Under the pieces are notes generated by a model that saw nothing but the letters and a program-made list of their open reading frames with translations, did no database searches and had not been told where the DNA came from. The position numbers and the translations under genes are program-made. A stretch of 32,249 nt of DNA from Pirellulales bacterium. GTDB taxonomy: Bacteria; Planctomycetota; Planctomycetia; Pirellulales; UBA1268. Below are positions 7,696 through 13,026 of this stretch, piece after piece. The stretch's first letter is position 1; each line of letters opens with the position of its first letter. The stretch is taken from assembly GCA_018401745.1 (NCBI GenBank), contig JAGYJY010000020.1, forward strand, positions 1 to 32,249, given 5' to 3'.

Positions 7696-7888
7696 TGAAA
7701 CGGGTTCCAACGAGCAGGACGATCCGATCGTGGCAGAGGTGCATGCCGCGAGACGGCAGCTGCTCGAACGTTACGGCGGCATCGAGGGTTACCTGCGGCA
7801 CGTCCGCGAGGTTCATGCCCAGCGACTGGAACGCGAACGCGAAGAAGCTGAACGGCGCGAGGCGGCTGAACTCGGCAAGTCGGCCTAA
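7688..7888 (+). CDS. Small charged partner of PIN toxin, probable antitoxin
   Basis: The 66-residue protein is highly charged and predicted mostly helical: DDPIVAEVHAARRQLLERYGGIEGYLRHVREV followed by an Arg/Glu-rich coil. This outline (an N-terminal D-P-I-V-x-E-V helix, then a basic-acidic tail) is typical of the unnamed antitoxins that follow PIN genes of this type in planctomycetes. It has no recognisable DNA-binding domain. It overlaps the PIN gene by eight bases. Its TAA (7886-7888) overlaps the DUF2075 copy D stop on the other strand (7885-7887), the same contact seen in unit 2. Confidence 0.65.
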   Translation: MANETGSNEQDDPIVAEVHAARRQLLERYGGIEGYLRHVREVHAQRLEREREEAERREAAELGKSA

Positions 7889-8385
7889 ACCTGCGGCACG
7901 CCAAGGTCGGTGAGCTCCTGGCTCACCCCTTCGTAGAACCCCGGGCTCCGCGTCTTGTCGCGTTTGGCCCCCGGCTGGAAGACGATCACGATCCCCTGCC
8001 TCACCCCGCGTGAGCAACACAAGGGAGGCGTTCTTCAGAGAGTGCCGCCCATCGGGCTTCTTCACGTCCGTCCGGCTGTTTTCATTTTTGGGGCCCCGCG
8101 AAAACTGTGGATAGATGGGGGGGTGATAGAGCGAGGAGCGGGTGTCTTTCGCGGGGCTTAGAAACCAGTGCACCGGATCGATGTTCCCCCGAATGTCGAT
8201 CGCGTCGGGCTTGAGCCGGTCTCGCCGACGAGGAGGCCACCAGCCCCGCCCGCTCCGTGCCCCGCCGCTGCTTTTCTGTCCACCGCCGGGCCGCCCGCAT
8301 GCTCCGCGTGAGCACGATCGGCGCAAGAGGCACCAAAGGCCGGCTCGAGCGTGGCGATAAGCAGGGCGGCAACCATGGGAAGCAA
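7885..8385 (-). pseudogene. DUF2075 fragment, copy D
   Basis: It starts at the natural stop and covers the C-terminal region, but it is more eroded than copy C. It shares with copy B the shifted block near 7990-8060. With A and E it shares the TCCGGCTGTTTTCA-type insertion near 8075. With E it shares an internal deletion at about 8105-8130. Near 8212 it carries the same extra-base variant as copy A. The 5' side joins the short MVAALLIATLEPAFGA start also present in copy B. No usable reading frame spans it. Confidence 0.72.
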
Positions 8386-8426
8386 GATACCAATCCGAGG
8401 GACAACCTTGGTCGACCGCGGGGGGC

Positions 8427-8463
8427 TTGACGCAGGACGGTACGCATGTACACTTATTGCGTG
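8427..8463 (+). promoter_or_regulatory. Cassette promoter P4 (before hicAB-2)
   Basis: TTGACG at 8427-8432, 16-base spacer, TACACT at 8449-8454, GTG at 8461-8463. The -35 to -10 block is identical to P2 over TTGACGCAGGACGGTACGCA and the following TGTACACTT. Confidence 0.7.
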
Positions 8464-8483
8464 CTGCCTGAAGGAACGATCGC

Positions 8484-8702
8484 ATGCCCCGAAAAATCCG
8501 CGAACTCGTCAGGGATCTCGTGAAGGCTGGATTCGAGGAGCGATCAGGCAAGGGAAGCCATCGGAACTACAGTCACCCGCTCGTTGCCAAAGTGGTTACG
8601 ATATCGGGTAGGGATGGCGATGATGCCCGACGGCATCTCGAGAAAATGGTTCAAGAGGCCATCAACGAGGTGAACCAATGGCGAAAGGCGACCGATACGT
8701 GA
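8484..8702 (+). CDS. hicA: HicA-type mRNA interferase toxin (copy 2)
   Basis: This 72-residue HicA has the same GKGSHRNYSHP active-site motif (His26) and the same C-terminal end, NQWRKATDT, as copy 1. A Shine-Dalgarno-like GAAGGA lies 9-14 bases upstream of the ATG. Substitutions relative to copy 1 are spread along the protein (for example LDA/VKA near residue 14 and RRA/QEA near residue 60). The flanking DUF2075 and promoter sequences are far more alike. It overlaps hicB-2 by 25 bases. Confidence 0.85.
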   Translation: MPRKIRELVRDLVKAGFEERSGKGSHRNYSHPLVAKVVTISGRDGDDARRHLEKMVQEAINEVNQWRKATDT

Positions 8703-8917
8703 AGGTTGTCGAGTGGTCAGACGAAGACAAATGCTTCGTCGGCACCTGTCCACAGCTGATGTACGGCGGATCCTATGGCGACGACGCCACGAAGGTGTTC
8801 GCCGAACTCTGCGAAATGGTCGAAGGGGCGATCGAAACGCTGGAGGAGAACGGTAAGCCATTGCCGCAACCGCTGCCCCTGCACGCGCTCGGAAGCGCAT
8901 TGCAGCGAAGCGCGTGA
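8678..8917 (+). CDS. hicB: HicB-type antitoxin (copy 2)
   Basis: The 79-residue protein keeps the opening MAKGDRYVKVVEWSDED and the GDDATKVFAELCEMVEG helix of the HicB fold, and ends in LQRSA like copy 1. The middle and the helix after GDDATKV differ more between the two copies than the ends do, which would fit divergence in partner recognition. As in copy 1, no DNA-binding domain is visible. The stop is followed by the same spacer (ATTGGTGATCAAACC) that follows hicB-1, leading into the DUF2075 stop at 8925-8927. Confidence 0.82.
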   Translation: MAKGDRYVKVVEWSDEDKCFVGTCPQLMYGGSYGDDATKVFAELCEMVEGAIETLEENGKPLPQPLPLHALGSALQRSA

Positions 8918-8924
8918 TTGGTGA

Positions 8925-9729
8925 TCAAACCTGCGGCACGCCAAGGTCGGCAAGCTCCTGGCTCACCCCTTCGTAGAACCCCGGGCTCCGCGTCTTGTCG
9001 CGTTTGGCCCCCGGCTGGAAGACGATCACGATCCCCTCCCTCACCCCGCGTGAGCAACACAAGGGAGGCGTTCTTCAGATACTGCCGCCGCTCGGGCTTC
9101 TTCACGTCCGTCCGACTATTTTCAGCTTCTTGGGCCCCGCGAAAACTGTGGATAGATGAGGTGAGATAGAGCGACGAGCGGGTGTCTTTCGCGGGGCTCA
9201 GAAACCAGTGCACCGGGTCGATGTTCACCCGAATGTCGATCGCGTGGGGCTTAAGCCGCTGGGCCGACGAGGAGGCCACCAGCCCCGCCCGCTCCGTGCC
9301 CCGCCGCTGCTTTTCTGTCCACCGCCGGGCCGCCCGCATGCTCCGCGTGAGCACGATCGGATACTGCTCGCGAAACGACTCGAGCAGCTCCCGCCCCGCC
9401 TCCGCCTCGCCGTCGAGCAACGCCTTCACGAAGCGGGAGAGCGACAGTGATGTCGTGGACCGTGTGGCGGGCGTAGAGCGACCGGGCCGCCTCGATGATC
9501 GTCGGCGTGGGGCGGCTTCCAGCGGCGGTCGCTGTCGAGGGCTTCCGTGGCACAGAGGATCGGGAAGATCGCCGCGGCGTGGCTCGGGGTGTGGAAGTTT
9601 TTGAGGTCTATACGAAAGTCCCAGGCCTGTTCCTCGTCGAGCCGCTCGAACTTCTTTGCGTTCGCTCGCGGAGAGAAACTCCTCCACCGGCGCGGCGTAG
9701 AACGCGGCATTGGTGCGTGGGCCTGGCAT
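8925..9729 (-). pseudogene. DUF2075 fragment, copy E
   Basis: This copy has both ends of the gene: the start MPGPRTNAAFYAAPVEEFL at 9729 (as in copy A) and the natural stop at 8925. It has lost two internal pieces. One removes much of the N-terminal region after residue about 24. A larger one removes the ATPase core, joining near 9445-9500 to LSRFVKALLDGE. The C-terminal part carries the A/D/E-type insertion near 9115-9135 and the D/E deletion near 9150. Frame changes occur at several points. With copy A it shows that the ancestral gene ran divergently from the promoter box. Confidence 0.75.
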
Positions 9730-9777
9730 TGGTGGGGAGCCTACCAACTCGGAGGGACAACCTTGGTCAGGGGCGGG

Positions 9778-9815
9778 CTGACGAAGAACGGCACATCCGT
9801 GCACTCCTTGCCATG
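9778..9815 (+). promoter_or_regulatory. Cassette promoter P5, degenerate (before RelE/XRE unit)
   Basis: CTGACG at 9778-9783 and TGCACT at 9800-9805 keep the 16-base spacing. An ATG at 9813-9815 again lies about seven bases beyond the -10 box. Both boxes have drifted from the consensus seen at P2-P4. Confidence 0.5.
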
Positions 9816-9867
9816 CGGCGTCGCGGGCGTCGGCAGTTTTCTTGCCGTTTCAGGAAATAGCCCTTAG

Positions 9868-10014
9868 GCTATAAATGCTCATGTGGACGGCGGCCACGAG
9901 CGCGGCAGGCCGCAGCGTCCGTTTTACCGCCAACTGATCGCCAAGGCCGACATCCTGTATGCCGAACACCTTTCGACAGTGAAGAAGCCGACCAAGAAAC
10001 GCGGAGCAGAGTGA
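9868..10014 (+). pseudogene. RelE/HigB-type toxin, C-terminal remnant
   Basis: The frame ending at the TGA of 10012-10014 reads RPFYRQLIAKADILYAEHL followed by a lysine-rich tail. This corresponds to the C-terminal W-Y-K-x-x-I-P-x-A-D-x-L-Y-x-E-H-L end of RelE/HigB (Gp49-like) toxins that pair with this type of XRE antitoxin. A stop at 9865-9867 and the lack of upstream homologous residues show that the N-terminal two thirds, with the RNase core, is gone. It sits one base before the antitoxin start, in the expected toxin-antitoxin order. Confidence 0.6.
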
Positions 10015-10015
10015 C

Positions 10016-10342
10016 GTGGCAAAGACATTCAGGGAACTCGTCGCGCGAACGGGCAACGCCAAGACCAAGCGGATCGCCGCGCGGCGCACGCAGGAGCTGC
10101 TGGCGGAGATGGTGCTGAGCGAGATCCGCGAGGCTCTCGGCAAGACACAGACTCAAATGGCTCGCGCTGCGGGCATCAAGCAGCCGAGCTGGGCCAAGCT
10201 GGAAGGACAGTCCGACATGCTGATCTCGACGCTAAGCAAGGTGATGAAGGCGATGGGCGGCGAGCTCGAGCTGACGGTGCGATTCCCCCAAGGCCGCGTC
10301 CGCTTGAAGCAGTTCGAACTCGAGGCCACAGCCGCGAAATGA
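10016..10342 (+). CDS. XRE-family HTH antitoxin (HigA-like), orphan
   Basis: The 108-residue protein has an N-terminal linker (RIAARRTQELLAEM) and a Cro/C1-type helix-turn-helix at about residues 40-75 (LGKTQTQMARAAGIKQPSWAKLE). It ends in a strand-rich tail (MGGELELTVRFPQGRVRL). This is the standard build of XRE antitoxins that neutralise RelE/HigB toxins and repress their own operon. The GTG start is one base after the toxin remnant's stop. All parts look intact although its toxin is truncated, so it may survive as a free antitoxin or as a regulator. Confidence 0.82.
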   Translation: MAKTFRELVARTGNAKTKRIAARRTQELLAEMVLSEIREALGKTQTQMARAAGIKQPSWAKLEGQSDMLISTLSKVMKAMGGELELTVRFPQGRVRLKQFELEATAAK

Positions 10343-10490
10343 CCATATGACGAGCCGGCGGACGTGATCTACATGAACTTCGAACCGGGGGCAGAGGCAA
10401 CCGACAGCGAGCTCGGGCCCGACGACATCATCGTGCGTTACCGGGGCGAAGAGATCGTCGGGCTCACGATCCTGCATGCCAGCAGGAGGA
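10343..10490 (+). pseudogene. DUF2283 remnant
   Basis: The frame right after the XRE stop reads PYDEPADVIYMNFEPG...DDIIVRYRGEEIVGLTILHAS. This matches DUF2283 (usually x-Y-D-x-x-A-D-V-L-Y-I-x-F ... V-G-I-E-I-L-D-A-S). The usual N-terminal methionine segment is replaced by the XRE stop, and the C-terminus runs directly into the next promoter cassette. The first start available is the GTG at 10364. DUF2283 genes commonly accompany DUF4258 toxins, so this may be what remains of another TA pair. The family is recognisable; function is doubtful. Confidence 0.6.
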
Positions 10491-10516
10491 GCCGCGTCAA
10501 CGGCCCCGCGGGGGGC

Positions 10517-10554
10517 TTGCCAAAGAACGGTACGCACGTACATCACATGACGTG
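10517..10554 (+). promoter_or_regulatory. Cassette promoter P6, degenerate (before PIN remnant)
   Basis: TTGCCA at 10517-10522 and TACATC at 10539-10544 are 16 bases apart. GTG at 10552-10554 opens MNSRPAAETDRA, the conserved leader. The GTACGCACGTAC palindrome is retained. Confidence 0.55.
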
Positions 10555-10582
10555 AACAGCCGCCCAGCCGCGGAAACCGATC

Positions 10583-10760
10583 GTGCCAAGCGTCTCCCTC
10601 GAAACCACGATCCCGTCGTCCCTGGTCGCCCGCCTCTCGCCGGACGGCAAACTCGCCGCAAGGCAAGCGATCACGAGGGCGTGGTGGGAAAACCATCGGC
10701 ACCGATGACGTGGAACTGCACGCATATCGCAAACCCAACAACGCGGCGGACGAGGCGGCC
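10583..10760 (+). pseudogene. PIN toxin remnant with internal deletion
   Basis: Starting at the GTG of 10583, the frame reads VPSVSLETTIPSSLVARLSPDG and on to WWENHRHR, then stops at 10706-10708. It closely follows the intact PIN protein of 7216-7695 for its first 41 residues. The next bases, in a shifted frame, read TWNCTHIAN, which is the region near residue 135 of the intact protein. A deletion of roughly 90 codons therefore joins the two, removing most of the catalytic residues. The partner gene and the DUF2075 fragment expected after it are missing, so this is the broken end of the array. Confidence 0.7.
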
Positions 10761-10775
10761 TTGGTGCGTGCCTGC

Positions 10776-11360
10776 TCACGGAGCCGGGCTGAGCGGGGCC
10801 ATGGCGGGGATCGCCGTGGCGGGGGGATCGTGGCTCGCGAAGAAGGCGACCGCTGCAGCGACGTCGGCCGCCGTCGGTGGCGGCGGGGTGGTGTCGCGAG
10901 GGCTCCGCACCCGCACCTCGTGGCCGTCGCGAACGAGCAGCGTGGTGTCGATCTCCCACCGCGGCCCAAAGTGAAAGACGGCGTAGTACATCAGCTTGGC
11001 CTTCACCGCCGCCACGCCCCCGCAGCGGCAGGCCTCGTAAAACATCCAGTGCACCTCCCGCCAGCCGGCCGTCTGCTCCACGCAGGCCACGTCGTGCACG
11101 ACCGAGGCATTGCGAAACCGACCGGCAAACGGCCCGCCGATCACCGACCAGAAGGCCTGCGGAATGCTCGCCCCGTTGACCTCGCTGCCCTCCGGCGCAT
11201 GCCACCGCGTGCCGGCCGGGTCGACATACCCAAACGGCTCAAGCAGCGACATCGTGCGACCGTCGTCGTGCCAGGCAGCGAGCACCTGCCCCTCAAACCG
11301 GCCCCACCGCTCATCCCCCAAGCGGCCTCGGCCCGCCTCCTCAGCCACAGGCGGCCTCAC
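10776..11360 (-). CDS. DUF1353 family protein
   Basis: This 194-residue protein has the DUF1353 pattern: YVDPAGTRWHAPEGSEVNGASIPQAFWSVIG, then the histidine motif VVHDVAC and YEACRCGG further on. DUF1353 proteins occur in phages and in bacterial operons with unknown function; a metal-dependent hydrolase role has been guessed from the conserved His/Asp. The GTG start at 11360 overlaps the stop of the emfourin gene (GTGA), so the two are translationally coupled. The C-terminal 40 residues are low-complexity (PRDTTPPPPTAADV) and may not be folded. Confidence 0.75.
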   Translation of the reverse strand: MRPPVAEEAGRGRLGDERWGRFEGQVLAAWHDDGRTMSLLEPFGYVDPAGTRWHAPEGSEVNGASIPQAFWSVIGGPFAGRFRNASVVHDVACVEQTAGWREVHWMFYEACRCGGVAAVKAKLMYYAVFHFGPRWEIDTTLLVRDGHEVRVRSPRDTTPPPPTAADVAAAVAFFASHDPPATAIPAMAPLSPAP

Positions 11361-11674
11361 GTCGGCATCCCCGGCCTGGCCCGCTCCCGCAGAAAGCCCA
11401 CCAGCGGGCGGACCTCAGCCGGGAGCGACGGCTCGTCGAAGACCGTGTGAATCTGGATCGTTTCCCATTCGATCACGATCTCATAGGTGCGGCTATCGCG
11501 GCTCTGCTCCGACAAACACTCACACGACGCCGTCAGGCCCGCAGCAGCCACGAGCTGCTCAAGCAAGGCCCGCTCCTCAGCAGCAAGCGCGGCCGCCTCG
11601 AGCCGGCAGCTGCGGACCAGCCCCGCAAACCCGCCCGACTCGGTGTAACTCACTCGCAGGATGGCTGCCGTCAT
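11357..11674 (-). CDS. Emfourin-like protealysin inhibitor
   Basis: Emfourin is a small protein that tightly inhibits the M4 protease protealysin and is normally encoded in the same operon. The 105-residue product has the family outline: a first strand RVSYTESGGFAGLVRSC, a central A-x-E-E-R-A-L-L-E-Q-L helix, a Y-E-I-V-I-E strand, and the end LPAEVRPLVGFLRERA. It follows the protease gene by 52 bases on the same strand and overlaps the DUF1353 start by four. The predicted job is to keep the protease silent inside the cell. It is recognised from pattern and context rather than an alignment. Confidence 0.75.
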   Translation of the reverse strand: MTAAILRVSYTESGGFAGLVRSCRLEAAALAAEERALLEQLVAAAGLTASCECLSEQSRDSRTYEIVIEWETIQIHTVFDEPSLPAEVRPLVGFLRERARPGMPT

Positions 11675-11726
11675 TCCACTCTCCCATCAGGCCGTGCGGC
11701 CACGAAGCCGACCCGGCCCTTCGCGT

Positions 11727-12842
11727 TTACCGCGGCTTCCGCGCCGCCGGCACCGTCACGCCCACGGCCTTCCAGGCGGCCCGCACCGCCTTGGCCACCG
11801 CGGCTCCATGCTCGTCGCGGGCAATCCGCACGGTGATCCGCGCAGCATCCTCAAAGCCTGCCCGGCTGGGAATCTCCAGCATCGCGTCATACCAGATGCG
11901 GCCGGCCGTCTCCCAGGGCTCATCGTCGAGCGCTTCGGCCGCCAACACAAACGCCCGGTTGGCAATCCCTGAGTTGATATGCACACCGCCACGATCAGCG
12001 CTGCCGCGGTAGCGATCCTTCATGTGGGCTGGCTGCGGGTCGGTGCCCAGAAGCGGATCATCTACATACGCCGTGCCGGGATGCTGCATGTCGCGAACAG
12101 CCCGCCGCGTCTGTGCGGGCACCACCAGCTCCGCCCCGACCAGCCAGCTCCGCGGCGGCCGCTCCCCCTTCGTCGCCGCGGCCGCCTGATGCCACTGCCG
12201 CACGAGCACGCCAAACACATCGGCGAAGTGTTCGTTGAGCGCCCCGCTCTCCCCGCGATACACCAGGTTGCTCGTAAACGACTGCACGCCATGCGTGAGC
12301 TCATGGGCCACCACATCGAGCGACCGCGTAAACCGCTCAAACACCACGCCGTCGCCATCGCCGTAGGCCATCTGCGAGCCGTTCCAGAATGCGTTGTTCA
12401 TCGGCTGATAGCCCTCGCCGTCGGCCTCGCCAGCATGCACGCTCGAGATCAGGCTCATGCCGGCATCATCGAGCGAGTTGCGGCCGAAGAGCGTGTGGAA
12501 GAAGTCGTAGGTGGCCCCGGAATAGTCGTAGGCCTCGTTGACCGCAGGATCCTTGCCCGGACGATCCCCCTCGCGGCGGGCGAGCCTGCCTGGAAGATCG
12601 TCGCGGCCGCGGGCGTCGTAGACCAGCCGATCTCGGCAACAGCCCGGCGACGGCGTGGCCAGAAACGTGGGCATCGACCGCACGAGATCCCGCACGGCAT
12701 ACACGGCCGTGGCCTGGGCGAGATCCACCACCGCCCGTCGACGAGCGACCGCATCGCCCGACTCCGCCATCCGCTCCAGCAGAAACGGCGGAATGATGCA
12801 GGACAGCGGCTGCCGACCGCAGGATGGGCCAGAATCACGCAT
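11727..12842 (-). CDS. M4 (thermolysin-like) metalloprotease, protealysin type
   Basis: This 371-residue zinc protease has HELTH at residues 180-184 (zinc ligands and catalytic Glu), the third ligand Glu204 in ALNEHFAD, and the active-site His288 in GGVHINSG. The N-terminal piece SCIIPPFLLERMAE is the short protealysin-type propeptide, in which a Cys (here Cys15) and a proline pair sit in the active site until autocleavage. No signal peptide is visible, matching protealysins, which lack a classical export signal. The emfourin-like inhibitor follows immediately. Protealysin-type enzymes have been linked to cleavage of actin and to interactions with other cells; the target here is unknown. The start at 12842 is favoured because it gives the full propeptide. 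Confidence 0.9.
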   Translation of the reverse strand: MRDSGPSCGRQPLSCIIPPFLLERMAESGDAVARRRAVVDLAQATAVYAVRDLVRSMPTFLATPSPGCCRDRLVYDARGRDDLPGRLARREGDRPGKDPAVNEAYDYSGATYDFFHTLFGRNSLDDAGMSLISSVHAGEADGEGYQPMNNAFWNGSQMAYGDGDGVVFERFTRSLDVVAHELTHGVQSFTSNLVYRGESGALNEHFADVFGVLVRQWHQAAAATKGERPPRSWLVGAELVVPAQTRRAVRDMQHPGTAYVDDPLLGTDPQPAHMKDRYRGSADRGGVHINSGIANRAFVLAAEALDDEPWETAGRIWYDAMLEIPSRAGFEDAARITVRIARDEHGAAVAKAVRAAWKAVGVTVPAARKPR

Positions 12843-13026
12843 GTCTGGGTTTTCCTCTCTTCACTAGCCGGAAGGGTCGCCTCGCCCCGCCCTCGTCGCA
12901 GCGTTTTCTCCACGACGCGGAAGGGAGAGCACACGCCCCCGCTGCCGATACCGACAAAACCTTTTCTCTGGGGAGTATCCCACCCGCATGGGCGTCTTCA
13001 CAACCAAAAACTGAGCGAGGCCGTCG

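Larger units (their letters stand above)
3704..10760. repeat. Tandem TA-cassette / DUF2075-fragment array
   Basis: The stretch repeats one plan: promoter box, a toxin-antitoxin pair on the + strand, then a degraded DUF2075 gene on the - strand whose upstream region carries the next promoter box. DUF2075 copies lie at about 3704-4984, 5536-6095, 6750-7149, 7885-8385 and 8925-9729. Promoter boxes lie at 5036, 6151, 7150, 8427, 9778 and 10517. The last two units (from 9778 and 10517) lack a DUF2075 fragment and carry TA remnants. Almost the whole 7 kb is built from these two components; I see no transposase, integrase or terminal inverted repeats. The boundary with the M4 protease operon is at about 10760-10776. 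The layout is seen in the sequence; how it arose is inference. Confidence 0.8.

Noticed and set aside
3704..10760. Class 1-type integron or mobile integron array
   Set aside because: No integrase gene and no attC-like palindromes between cassettes; the spacers are fragments of a protein-coding gene.
3704..10760. CRISPR array
   Set aside because: The repeats are hundreds of bases long, coding-derived and irregularly spaced, with gene-sized intervals.
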